This document shows positions 34,702 through 42,909 of a stretch of 64,000 nucleotides of DNA, piece after piece. The notes under the pieces were generated by a model that was given only the letters and a program-made list of their open reading frames with translations, did not search any database and had not been told where the DNA came from. Made by a program: the position numbers and the translations under genes. The DNA comes from Taklimakanibacter lacteus (GTDB lineage: Bacteria > Pseudomonadota > Alphaproteobacteria > Rhizobiales > Aestuariivirgaceae). Position 1 is the first letter of the stretch, and each line of letters starts with the position of its first letter. Location of the stretch: assembly GCA_003576695.1 (NCBI GenBank), contig QOZQ01000014.1:1-64000 (forward strand). The letters run 5' to 3'.

Positions 34702-35991
34702 TTAAGCGGGAAGCGTTCGCTTCGCGCCTGTCGTCATGTGTCCCAGCGCCATTATAGCCTTTTCGGCGGCGAAGAGTCCGGTCTCGAAAGCCCCGTGCGC
34801 CGTCGCCTGGAACGTTGGATGCACATGCTCACCCGCGAGGAAGATACGTTCCTGGATCGGCGCCGCAAAAGCCTTGCGGGCAGCACCTTTGCCAGGCCTG
34901 GCGCAGGAATAGGCGCCATTGATGAAAATGTCGGAAGACCAATGGGTTGTAGTCGCTTTCTTGATTCGCTTTCTCAAGTCGGAACCGAACGCCCTGACGA
35001 GGGCTGAGACAGCGAAATCGATCATGCCCGCCTCGCCTTCCCGCTCCATGTCGCGGGCGAAGTTCCCGGCAATATGAGTCACGGCAATGGGCCTTCCGAA
35101 GGGATGCAGCTCGAAATTGAGCGGATGCGTCGTGGCGGCTACCGGATCGAAGATATCGGCATAGGGCACATCGAAACCATCGAACACTTTTCCGTCAAAT
35201 GCGACGGCGATCTTCTCGTAATAGCCCATCGGCGCATCGGCAAAGGCCTGGGCGATCTCTGACGGCAGACCGTCGATGCCGAGCCTCCCCGTCTCGAGCA
35301 TCCGGGCCGGGGTGGCGACGATCGCCGCCTTGGCCGTGATCGTGCCGTGATTGGTCTCGACCAGCACTTCCTTGCCGCGGGCACTTATTCTCGTGGCGGC
35401 GATACTGGTCCTGATCGGCAGGCCAGCCGCCAGCCTGGCGATCAACGCGCCATAGCCGTCCTCGACCGGCAGATTGAGACCGGTGTCGTCATAATTGCCG
35501 GCATCACGGGTGGAAATCTCCTCGGGCTCGACCGAATACATGAGGGCCAGCCAATGCTTCGCCATCGGATACCAGGGATGGTTCTGATCGAGCAGTGCTG
35601 CGGCCGGAATGTCTCGGCCGTCACGGCCCGCCTCCGCCACATCGCCGAGAACCCCCCAGACAAAATCCTCGCGCAGCCGGTCGTTCTTCCATTGGCCATC
35701 CATAAAGGCCCGCATCACGCCGGTACGCGGCTCGCTGCGGTATTTGTGGCCAACCTCCTCGGCGAGGTTGCGCAGGACGTTCTTGTCCGCCGAATGGAAC
35801 CAATGGCAGCCATGATCCCACAAATGGCCAAGGCTCGTCGTGTCGGTGAAGGCCCGACCGCCGATGCGATCCTTCGCCTCGATGATAATGAAGGGGATTT
35901 TCGCCTTGGCCAAGGCACGTCCGGCGCCGATGCCGGCGGCACCGGCGCCGATGATGACGACATCAGGATTGAGGGGATATTGAATCATCAT
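34702..35991 (-). CDS. Flavin-containing amine oxidoreductase
   Basis: The 429-residue protein has the FAD-binding motif VVIIGAGAAGIGAGRALAKA at residues about 10-29 and the amine-oxidase box EAKDRIGGRAFTDTTSLGHL. A C-terminal GEHVHPTFQATAHGAFETGL also contacts FAD in this family. Members oxidise amines or desaturate isoprenoids; the substrate here is unknown. The ATG directly abuts the TGA of folA (TGAATG), and a second ATG follows at once, so translational coupling is likely. The folate and thymidylate neighbours do not indicate a role. Confidence 0.9.
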   Translation of the reverse strand: MMIQYPLNPDVVIIGAGAAGIGAGRALAKAKIPFIIIEAKDRIGGRAFTDTTSLGHLWDHGCHWFHSADKNVLRNLAEEVGHKYRSEPRTGVMRAFMDGQWKNDRLREDFVWGVLGDVAEAGRDGRDIPAAALLDQNHPWYPMAKHWLALMYSVEPEEISTRDAGNYDDTGLNLPVEDGYGALIARLAAGLPIRTSIAATRISARGKEVLVETNHGTITAKAAIVATPARMLETGRLGIDGLPSEIAQAFADAPMGYYEKIAVAFDGKVFDGFDVPYADIFDPVAATTHPLNFELHPFGRPIAVTHIAGNFARDMEREGEAGMIDFAVSALVRAFGSDLRKRIKKATTTHWSSDIFINGAYSCARPGKGAARKAFAAPIQERIFLAGEHVHPTFQATAHGAFETGLFAAEKAIMALGHMTTGAKRTLPA

Positions 35992-36513
35992 TCAATACTG
36001 CGGCGCGGCAGACTTCCGGTCAAGCACGCGCAGCACGAAGCCCGCATCATCGCCTTCCGCACGCTCATGGACTTCCCGCGACGTTTCCTGCCATTGCGCG
36101 GCATCAAGGGGAGGAAAGAACACATCGCCTTCCGGGACCAGATCGACCTCGGTGAGATAGAGGCGATCCGCCATGGGCAGGAACAGGTTGAAGATATCGC
36201 TGCCGCCGATGACGCAGATTTCCTCGGGCCGGACCTCACGCGCGCGCATGATCGCCTCATCGGCGCTCGCCACGACGATGGCGCCATCTGCCACATAATC
36301 GCGATGCCGCGTGATGACGATATTGAGCCGACCGGGCAAGGGACGCTTCGGCAGGCTCTCCCAGGTCTTGCGTCCCATGATCACCGGCTTGCCCATGGTG
36401 ATCTGCTTGAAGCGCTTGAGGTCGGAGGAGACCCGCCACGGCAATCCGCCCTTGCGCCCGATCACGCCGTTGCGCGCTACCGCGACCACGAAGGCAATGC
36501 GCGGCGTCTTCAT
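35992..36513 (-). CDS. folA: Dihydrofolate reductase
   Basis: The 173-residue enzyme reduces dihydrofolate to tetrahydrofolate with NADPH, regenerating the cofactor that ThyA oxidises. It shows VVAVARNGVIGRKGGLPWRV at the N-terminus, MGRKTWESLPKRPLPGRLNI and VIGGSDIFNLFLPMADRLYL. The start overlaps the GNAT stop (ATGA), and the next gene abuts its stop. It belongs to the leftward run thyA-CPBP-GNAT-folA. Confidence 0.97.
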   Translation of the reverse strand: MKTPRIAFVVAVARNGVIGRKGGLPWRVSSDLKRFKQITMGKPVIMGRKTWESLPKRPLPGRLNIVITRHRDYVADGAIVVASADEAIMRAREVRPEEICVIGGSDIFNLFLPMADRLYLTEVDLVPEGDVFFPPLDAAQWQETSREVHERAEGDDAGFVLRVLDRKSAAPQY

Positions 36514-36995
36514 GCGGAGCTCTCCGCCAGCCGGACCAGCGCGTCATCCGCCAGGCGATAATAGCACAGGCCCTCATCGCATTCGGCCCCGGCTTCGGCA
36601 TAGAGCGCCTTTGCCCGGTCATTCCATCCCTTCATCAGCCAGTAGATGCTGGGAAAACCGCGCTGGCGCGCTTCCACCGCCAATGCCTTCAGAAGCGCCC
36701 GCCCGATCCCTTTGCGCCGATGCTCGGGCAGCACCGAGAGGTCCTCGAGATACATCACCTCGCGCCCGCGCGATGTCGTGAAGCTCCGATGCCAGAAGGC
36801 GCAGCCTGCCGGCTCATCATTGTCGAAAGCCAGCAGACAGCCGACGATCGGATGCGGCGCGAACAGCGCCCGCTCCAGATCGGCTGCGGTGGCCGTGTAT
36901 TTGTCGAGAAAGCCATGCGACTCCGCCAGCGCTCGCGTCATCTTCAGCAGCGCCTCGCCTTCGCCCGGCCGGATCGGCCTCACCTCGATCGTCAT
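36510..36995 (-). CDS. GNAT family N-acetyltransferase
   Basis: The 161-residue protein starts at ATG 36995 (MTIEVRPIRPGEGEALLKMT). Its acetyl-CoA loop is LSVLPEHRRKGIGRALLKAL (about residues 93-112), preceded by GREVMYLEDL. It resembles the diamine/amino acid acetyltransferase subgroup with the EDLSV..R.KGIG pattern. The substrate is unknown. It overlaps both neighbours by 4 nt (ATGA junctions with the CPBP gene upstream and folA downstream), so it is firmly part of this operon. Confidence 0.92.
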   Translation of the reverse strand: MTIEVRPIRPGEGEALLKMTRALAESHGFLDKYTATAADLERALFAPHPIVGCLLAFDNDEPAGCAFWHRSFTTSRGREVMYLEDLSVLPEHRRKGIGRALLKALAVEARQRGFPSIYWLMKGWNDRAKALYAEAGAECDEGLCYYRLADDALVRLAESSA

Positions 36996-37774
36996 TGTTG
37001 TGCCAACAGATAGAGGGCAATTGCCTGGACGGAATTCCATGCCGCATGACAGGCAATCGTCACCCACAGGCTGCCGAAACGGACCAACAGCCAGCACAAT
37101 ACCAGGCCCATCAGGAACAACAGGCCGATGACATATGGTGGCGGTTGAGTCGTAGCATGCATAGCCGCCCACAGGGCGGAGGTTAGGACGGACGTGCCAA
37201 CAATGCCTATCGGTGTTTGCGACAGCGCCGCGAAGATCTGTCCGCGAAAAATCAGCTCCTCGGCAAGGGGAGCACCGATGATGAGCCCGCCGGCGATCAG
37301 GAGGTAGAGTGGATCATCGCTCATTTGCATGACCATCTGCTCGACCATTCCGGTCGAAGTGAGATCCAGTCCAAACACCCAAACCAGAACATTGATCAGG
37401 AAATTCATTGTGATGAGAAATCCGGCGATGATCGCGGCCCAGCCGATGAGGCCCAGGGCCGGAACATGCAACGCCAGAACTTTTTTGGGATCGGCGCCGC
37501 GCTGGCGCGCCAAGAACCAGGCGAGACACGCCGTCAAGAGTCCTGCCGGAAGGATCGACAACAACGCACCGCGCGGCCGTCCCTCCTGAAAGGAAAGGTA
37601 ATCAGAGGCACCGAAAGCCGCTATGGCGGCACCAAAGATACCCTGCAGGACAAGCTGATTGACAAGCACGAGCACGATGAAAATGCCGGTGGCCCGCCAA
37701 GGGCCTGTTGGATTGGAAGGCTGGTAAAGCAGGTGACGCAGCCCTGCGCTGAAGTCTGCCCCGAGCAAAACCAT
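36992..37774 (-). CDS. CPBP family intramembrane metalloprotease
   Basis: The 260-residue membrane protein has about seven hydrophobic segments and the CPBP (CAAX protease/bacteriocin processing) motif AEELIFRGQIF (EExxxR) near residue 172. LWAAMHATTQ and an ACHAAWN box follow; together these supply the glutamates and histidines of the active site. Its substrate is unknown. It lies between thyA (6 nt upstream) and the GNAT gene (4-nt overlap). By eye its base composition is less GC-rich than its neighbours. Confidence 0.9.
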   Translation of the reverse strand: MVLLGADFSAGLRHLLYQPSNPTGPWRATGIFIVLVLVNQLVLQGIFGAAIAAFGASDYLSFQEGRPRGALLSILPAGLLTACLAWFLARQRGADPKKVLALHVPALGLIGWAAIIAGFLITMNFLINVLVWVFGLDLTSTGMVEQMVMQMSDDPLYLLIAGGLIIGAPLAEELIFRGQIFAALSQTPIGIVGTSVLTSALWAAMHATTQPPPYVIGLLFLMGLVLCWLLVRFGSLWVTIACHAAWNSVQAIALYLLAQQ

Positions 37775-37780
37775 TGCGGG

Positions 37781-38575
37781 TTAGACCGCGACCGGTGCCG
37801 CGATATGCGGATGCGACTGATAGCCGGCGATCTCGAAATCTTCAAACCTGAACGCGTCGATCTCCTTCACGTCGCGCTTGATGACGAGACGCGGCAGCGG
37901 CAACGGCGTGCGCTTGAGCTGCTCGTTCGCCTGGTCGAGATGATTGAGATAGAGATGCGCATCGCCCAGCGTATGCACGAAATCGCCGGCCTTAAGCCCG
38001 GTCACATGCGCGATCATGTGGGTGAGCAGCGCATAGGAAGTGATGTTGAACGGAACGCCGATGAAGATATCGGCGGAACGCTGATAGAGCTGGCATGACA
38101 GCTTGCCGTTGCTGACATAGAACTGGAACAGGCAGTGACAGGGCGGCAGCGCCATCTTGTCCACATCGGCCGGATTCCACGCGGTCACGATCAGGCGGCG
38201 CGAATCGGGATTCTTGCGGATGCGGGTGATGACATCGGCGATCTGATCGATGGTCGACCCATCGCGTGCCGGCCAGGAGCGCCACTGGGCACCATAAACC
38301 GGCCCAAGATTGCCGTCCGCGTCGGCCCATTCGTCCCAGATGGTGACGCCGTTGTCGCGCAGATATCCGATGTTGGTGTCGCCCTTCAGGAACCACAGCA
38401 GCTCATGGATGATCGAGCGCAGATGCAGTTTCTTGGTGGTGAGCACCGGAAAGCCGCGCGCCAGATCGAAGCGCATCTGGTGGCCGAACACCGAGAGCGT
38501 GCCGGTTCCGGTCCGGTCATCCTTGCGCGCGCCATGGTCGCGCACATGGCGCATGAGGTCGAGATATTGCTGCAT
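37781..38575 (-). CDS. thyA: Thymidylate synthase
   Basis: The 264-residue enzyme methylates dUMP to dTMP with methylene-tetrahydrofolate. Its length is that of the E. coli enzyme. [20 protein letters not shown], the catalytic [30 protein letters not shown] and the C-terminal [11 protein letters not shown] are all present. It heads the leftward run that includes folA, which recycles its product dihydrofolate. A terminator lies between it and the DUF2853 gene upstream. Confidence 0.98.
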   Translation of the reverse strand: MQQYLDLMRHVRDHGARKDDRTGTGTLSVFGHQMRFDLARGFPVLTTKKLHLRSIIHELLWFLKGDTNIGYLRDNGVTIWDEWADADGNLGPVYGAQWRSWPARDGSTIDQIADVITRIRKNPDSRRLIVTAWNPADVDKMALPPCHCLFQFYVSNGKLSCQLYQRSADIFIGVPFNITSYALLTHMIAHVTGLKAGDFVHTLGDAHLYLNHLDQANEQLKRTPLPLPRLVIKRDVKEIDAFRFEDFEIAGYQSHPHIAAPVAV

Positions 38576-38611
38576 GGGGCGAATCTAGCCGATTCCGGTC
38601 CCCAATCTCAA

Positions 38612-38640
38612 CGAAAACGGCGGGGCTGCCGCCCCGCCGT
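38612..38640 (-). terminator. Rho-independent terminator
   Basis: On the minus strand ACGGCGGGGC and GCCCCGCCGT pair around GGCA and are followed by TTTCGTT. It ends the DUF2853 transcript before thyA. Confidence 0.85.
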
Positions 38641-38655
38641 CAACAACATGGAAAA

Positions 38656-38970
38656 TCAGGCAAGCTTGCCGAGCGTGCCGGTGTGCTCGGCCACCAGGTA
38701 ATAGACCGTGACGCGGTGCTTGGTCTTGTCGGCTTTCATCTTCTCACCGACCGCCTTCACTGCGGCTTCGGCCGTCTTGGGGTCGAGGTCGAGCTTCTTG
38801 GCGCAGAAACCGTTCACCACGCGCTGGACCTCGGCGTCGTCCGTCATCGACACCCACTTGGAATCGGCGCCGCGCAACGCGATGCCGCAGAACTTCACGA
38901 TGGCCGCCACGGCCTGGTCATCGACTTTGGCAGTGTATTTCCGGATGTCGGCAGCGTAGTCGTCACTCAT
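38656..38970 (-). CDS. DUF2853 family protein
   Basis: The 104-residue soluble helical protein starts at ATG 38970 (MSDDYAADIRKYTAKVDDQA). It shows DUF2853 features: an N-terminal Ala/Asp-rich helix, KFCGIALRGADSKWVSMTDD in the middle and KHRVTVYYLVAEHTGTL at the end. The function is unknown. It is divergent from ssrA, with about 120 bp between its start and the ssrA promoter. Confidence 0.85.
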   Translation of the reverse strand: MSDDYAADIRKYTAKVDDQAVAAIVKFCGIALRGADSKWVSMTDDAEVQRVVNGFCAKKLDLDPKTAEAAVKAVGEKMKADKTKHRVTVYYLVAEHTGTLGKLA

Positions 38971-39089
38971 GGTGCTTCCCCCAGGGTCCAGCGTTCCCGC
39001 CCAATGCGGTCTGTCATTAGGGTTCCGATTCGTGGCTATTTTGCGGAAAACTATGGCAAAAGCCACTTACCTCGACGTAATGAGCACCC

Positions 39090-39118
39090 TTTTCATCCGC
39101 CGCCCATGCGCCTATATT
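39090..39118 (+). promoter_or_regulatory. Promoter of ssrA
   Basis: TTTTCA (39090-39095) and TATATT (39113-39118) are 17 bp apart. RNA would start near 39125, just before the acceptor piece of the tmRNA. Confidence 0.55.
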
Positions 39119-39125
39119 GAAGCCG

Positions 39126-39460
39126 CTACCCGCAAGGGCGGCTATGGCGATAAACGGCCATCGTAATAAACCCATCGGACCCGGGGGCGGTACCCGGCGC
39201 CTCCACCACGGACCGCGATGAGCTTCGCGGCCCCTGCTGGGGGCGAAATAGGATCGACGAGGGCGTAAAGGGTGTGCTTTTGCCCGAGATGGTACCGACG
39301 TAACGGGCCATTTTATAGTTGCCAATGACAACTATGCTCCGGCCGCTCTCGCTGCTTAATGCAGCGCGATAAGCCGAAATCAAAGCCCTTGGCCTTTGCC
39401 GGCTGAGGCGGGGTTCGCAGGCACCTGGCAACAGAAGCCTGCACTTCCATCCCCTTCAAT
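39126..39460 (+). ncRNA. ssrA: tmRNA, circularly permuted two-piece form
   Basis: The acceptor piece comes first and ends at 39208 with CGCCTCC-ACCA. After about 30 bp to be removed, the coding piece starts at 39239 with GGGGGCG, whose 7 bases pair with CGCCTCC at 39198-39204 to form the acceptor stem. The coding piece continues with GAAATAGGATCGACGAGGG and the tag ORF at 39321-39359, which encodes ANDNYAPAALAA then stop. A GCAGGC/GCCTGC hairpin follows near its 3' end. This split, permuted order is the established alphaproteobacterial form. Ends outside the paired parts are estimates. It rescues stalled ribosomes and tags the peptide for ClpXP; the adaptor gene sspB is next. Confidence 0.93.
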
Positions 39461-39530
39461 TTAATGACTTCCGCCAGCGCCACCTTGTATATGATAGCCA
39501 TGAATCGTTTGTGCTGCAGGAATCCGGGCA

Positions 39531-40034
39531 ATGGCTGAAGATTTGATGCGTTACGACCTTCTGGCGCAGGAAGCGCTGCGTGGGGTCGTGCGCGCGTCAT
39601 TGCGCAAGGTCATGAAGACGGGACTGCCCGGTGAGCACCATTTCTACATTGCCTTCGATACTCGCTATCCCGGCGTGCGCCTGTCGGAACGCCTCGACAA
39701 GAAATATCCGCGCGAGATGACCATCGTGCTCCAGCATCAATACTGGAACCTGCAGGTGCGCGATGATGAATTCGAGGTCGAGCTCTCCTTCGACAATGTC
39801 CCCGAGAAGCTTGTCGTGCCGTTCAACGCCATCAAGGGTTTCCTCGATCCCCATATCCAGTTCGGCCTGCAATTCGAGACCGTGAAAGTCGAGGATCAGG
39901 CCAGGGAGCCGGAAGCCGCCGCCGCAAAGCCGGCGGCGACAGTGGAGCCTGCTATTGCCGCGGCGGAAACCGCGCCCGTCGGCGAGGTTGATTCCGGACG
40001 CGTGATTTCCCTCGATTCATTCAGAAAGAAGTGA
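39531..40034 (+). CDS. sspB: SspB, ClpXP adaptor for ssrA-tagged proteins
   Basis: The 167-residue protein has a folded N-terminal domain (MRYDLLAQEALRGVVRASLR at about residues 6-25, then HFYIAFDTRYPGVRLSERL). A flexible Ala/Glu/Pro linker from about residue 120 leads to a C-terminal ClpX-binding tail, VISLDSFRKK. This is the alpha-type SspB, which brings ssrA-tagged proteins to ClpXP. It lies directly after ssrA on the same strand, about 70 bp away, so the tag and the adaptor that reads it are neighbours. AGGA precedes the ATG. Confidence 0.95.
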   Translation: MAEDLMRYDLLAQEALRGVVRASLRKVMKTGLPGEHHFYIAFDTRYPGVRLSERLDKKYPREMTIVLQHQYWNLQVRDDEFEVELSFDNVPEKLVVPFNAIKGFLDPHIQFGLQFETVKVEDQAREPEAAAAKPAATVEPAIAAAETAPVGEVDSGRVISLDSFRKK

Positions 40035-40038
40035 AGCC

Positions 40039-40959
40039 GTGCACCGATTGGCCGCCATCCTTCTGCTCCTGCTCGTCCCTTTCACCGCGGCGCTCGCCCA
40101 GAGCAAGGACTCAGCGACGCTCGCGGCAATCGCCAACCAGGCGATCAACGAGATTCCGGCCAAGAAGCTGTTCGGCGCGCAGAAGACGCCGGCGGCCAGC
40201 ATGGCGGCGCGCTCTTTCGGCACCTATGCGAGGGGCTGCCTGGCAGGTGCGGCAGCGCTGCCGGTGAACGGACCGGCCTGGCAGGTCATGCGGCTGTCGC
40301 GCAACCGCAATTGGGGGCATCCGAAGCTCATCGCCCTGCTCGAGAAGCTGGCCGAGGACGCCAAGGAGAAGGACGGCTGGAACGGACTGATGGTGGGCGA
40401 CATTTCGCAGCCGCGCGGCGGCCCGATGCTCACCGGCCATGCCAGCCACCAGATCGGCCTCGATGCCGATGTGTGGCTGATGCAGATGCCCGACCGCACG
40501 CTCTCCAACAAGGAGCGCGAGACGATCAGCCCCAAGCTGGTGGTCAAGGACCGCAAGACCATGGACTTCAGCGTGTGGACGCAAGCGCATGCCCGCCTCA
40601 TCCGGCGCGCCGCCTCCAATCCCGAAGTGGCGCGCATCTTCGTCCACCCGCCGATCAAGAAGGAGCTGTGCCGCTGGGCCACGGGCGACCGCTCCTGGCT
40701 TGCCAAGGTGCGTCCCTATTATGGGCACAACTACCACTTCCACATCCGCATCAAATGCCAGAACGGCGGATGCAAGGACCAGTGGACGCCCAACCCCAAG
40801 GACGGCACGGGCTGCGGCGAAGAACTGGCCTATTGGTATAGCGACGCGCCCTGGAAGCCGCCCAAGACCAAGCCTGACGCGCCGCCGCCCAAGCCGCCCA
40901 AGCCCTTGACCATTACAGGCCTTCCTGCTGAATGCCGCTCCGTCGTAACGGTGGAGTGA
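40039..40959 (+). CDS. mepA: Penicillin-insensitive murein endopeptidase
   Basis: The 306-residue protein starts at GTG 40039, 4 nt after the sspB stop, with a signal peptide (cleavage near ALAQ, residue about 21). MepA zinc-site motifs are present: LTGHASHQIGLDADVW with His134 and the following acid, and GHNYHFHIRIKC. Several Cys are placed as in MepA. The enzyme cuts D-Ala-mDAP crosslinks in peptidoglycan in the periplasm. The C-terminus is rich in Pro and Lys. Probably in one transcript with sspB. Confidence 0.93.
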   Translation: MHRLAAILLLLLVPFTAALAQSKDSATLAAIANQAINEIPAKKLFGAQKTPAASMAARSFGTYARGCLAGAAALPVNGPAWQVMRLSRNRNWGHPKLIALLEKLAEDAKEKDGWNGLMVGDISQPRGGPMLTGHASHQIGLDADVWLMQMPDRTLSNKERETISPKLVVKDRKTMDFSVWTQAHARLIRRAASNPEVARIFVHPPIKKELCRWATGDRSWLAKVRPYYGHNYHFHIRIKCQNGGCKDQWTPNPKDGTGCGEELAYWYSDAPWKPPKTKPDAPPPKPPKPLTITGLPAECRSVVTVE

Positions 40960-41004
40960 CCGGGCAGTGGCTATCGCCGGGGCAGGCCCTGACAGGGGCA
41001 AAGC

Positions 41005-42903
41005 ATGAGTGACACACAATTGGCCGGCGATGAAAGCGGGCGGGCGGAATTCCGTCGCAAGCTGAAGCTCGCCTTTGCCAGCATCGGGGTGGTGTTCGGG
41101 GATATCGGAACGAGCCCTCTCTACGCCATGCGGGAGTCGCTCGCCCATATCGCGGGCAAGGGGGGCGATGTTCGCGAGGAAATCCTCTCCGTCGCATCAC
41201 TCCTGATCTGGGCGCTCATCCTCATCGTCACCATCAAATATGTGCTGATTCTGATGCGTGCCGACAATAAGGGCGAAGGCGGCATCCTCACCCTTGTCGT
41301 CCTGGCCGAGCAGGCGCTCAGGCGGCGCCGCGGCTTCGTTCTCATCCTGGGAGTAGTCGGCGCCGCCTTCTTCTTCGGTGACGCAATGATCACCCCCGCC
41401 ATTTCGGTGCTCTCCGCCGTCGAGGGCCTGGCCGTCATCAATCCGGCCTTCGAAACTTTTGTCGTCCCGGTCACCCTCTTCATACTGGCAACGCTGTTCG
41501 CCTTCCAGTTCCGCGGCACCGGCAGCGTCGCCTCCCTCTTCGCGCCCATCACCACGATCTGGTTCATCACAATCGCGGTGCTGGGTCTTATGCATATCGG
41601 CGATGATCTGACGGTCTTCCAGGCATTCAACCCGGTCTTTGGGGTGAGGCTGCTGGTCAGCGAGCCCGGCATGGCGCTTGTCATCCTTGGCGGCGTGTTC
41701 CTGGCCATAACCGGAGGTGAGGCGCTCTATGCCGATCTCGGTCATTTCGGCCGCACGCCCATCCGCATGGCCTGGGTTTTCATCGTGCTGCCGGCGCTGA
41801 TCTTGAACTATCTGGGCCAGGGCGCCTTCATGCACGCCAATCCGGAGGCGGTCAGCAACCCGTTCTTCCTGATGGCGCCGTCCTGGGGGCTGATCCCGCT
41901 CGTCATACTCGCCACGATGGTAACGGTGATCGCCAGCCAGGCTGTCATCACCGGCGCCTTCTCCATCGCCCAGCAGGCCATATCGCTCGGCCTCCTGCCG
42001 CGCATGAACATCACCCATACAAGCGACACCGAGCAGGGCCAGATCTATATCGGCCAGATCAACTGGCTGATCTTCGCCGGCGTCATCCTGCTCGTCCTCC
42101 TGTTCGGGTCCTCCGCCAGCCTCGCTTCCGCCTATGGCATCGCCGTCAATATCTCGATGATCATCGATACCGCCCTCGCCCTCATCGTCTTCTGGCATGC
42201 ACGGCATTTCCCGCCGGCGGTTGTGCTGCCCGTCCTCCTCATCATCCTGGTGATCGAGTTCACTTTCTTTGCCGCCAACAGCGCCAAGCTCATTGCCGGC
42301 GGCTATGTGCCCGTGCTGATCGGCCTCACCATCATCGTGACCATGCTGACCTGGCTGCGCGGCCGCTCTCTGCTGGCGGAGAAGCTGCGTCGCGACAGCG
42401 TCGAGCTGGAGGGATTGCTCGAGACGCTGGAGCGGCGCCCACCGACCCGCGTCGCCGGCGCCGCGGTCTTCCTGCAGACCGATCCGATCTACGCGCCCAG
42501 CGCGCTCATGCACAACCTGAAGCACAATCGCGTGCTGCACGATATACTGGTATTCATCTCGGTCGAGACGATGGAAGTGCCGCGCGTGCCCCGCGAAGAT
42601 CGAGTCTCGGTAAGGAAGCTCGCTTTGGGTGCCTTCCTGGTCGAGGCGCGCTTCGGCTATATGGAGCAGCCCGACGTTCCCGCGGCATTGCGCATGTGCG
42701 AGCCCTTTGGCCTGTCGATCGACCCGCGCCAGGCTTCCTATTTCCTCGGCCGCCGCGCCATCCGCACCTCGCCCAAGGCGCGCATGCCTTTCTGGCAGCA
42801 ACGGCTCTTCATCATGCTCGCCAACCAATCGGCCCGCGCCATCGAATTCTTCCGCATCCCGCCGGAACGCGTGGTCGAGCTCGGCATGCAGATGTCGGTT
42901 TAG
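41005..42903 (+). CDS. kup: KUP family potassium transporter
   Basis: The 632-residue membrane protein has the KUP opening FGDIGTSPLYA (residues 31-41), twelve hydrophobic segments to about residue 450, and a cytoplasmic C-terminal domain of about 170 residues. GGEALYADLGHFG near 235 and ITGAFSIAQQAI near 315 are family blocks. It is a proton-coupled potassium uptake system. The gene has its own ATG, 45 bp after mepA, and converges on the M48 peptidase gene, the stops being 6 nt apart. Confidence 0.96.
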   Translation: MSDTQLAGDESGRAEFRRKLKLAFASIGVVFGDIGTSPLYAMRESLAHIAGKGGDVREEILSVASLLIWALILIVTIKYVLILMRADNKGEGGILTLVVLAEQALRRRRGFVLILGVVGAAFFFGDAMITPAISVLSAVEGLAVINPAFETFVVPVTLFILATLFAFQFRGTGSVASLFAPITTIWFITIAVLGLMHIGDDLTVFQAFNPVFGVRLLVSEPGMALVILGGVFLAITGGEALYADLGHFGRTPIRMAWVFIVLPALILNYLGQGAFMHANPEAVSNPFFLMAPSWGLIPLVILATMVTVIASQAVITGAFSIAQQAISLGLLPRMNITHTSDTEQGQIYIGQINWLIFAGVILLVLLFGSSASLASAYGIAVNISMIIDTALALIVFWHARHFPPAVVLPVLLIILVIEFTFFAANSAKLIAGGYVPVLIGLTIIVTMLTWLRGRSLLAEKLRRDSVELEGLLETLERRPPTRVAGAAVFLQTDPIYAPSALMHNLKHNRVLHDILVFISVETMEVPRVPREDRVSVRKLALGAFLVEARFGYMEQPDVPAALRMCEPFGLSIDPRQASYFLGRRAIRTSPKARMPFWQQRLFIMLANQSARAIEFFRIPPERVVELGMQMSV

Positions 42904-42909
42904 CTCGCT

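Noticed and set aside
39181-39208. tRNA-like T arm and CCA end
   Set aside because: It is the acceptor piece of the two-piece tmRNA; no anticodon arm is present.
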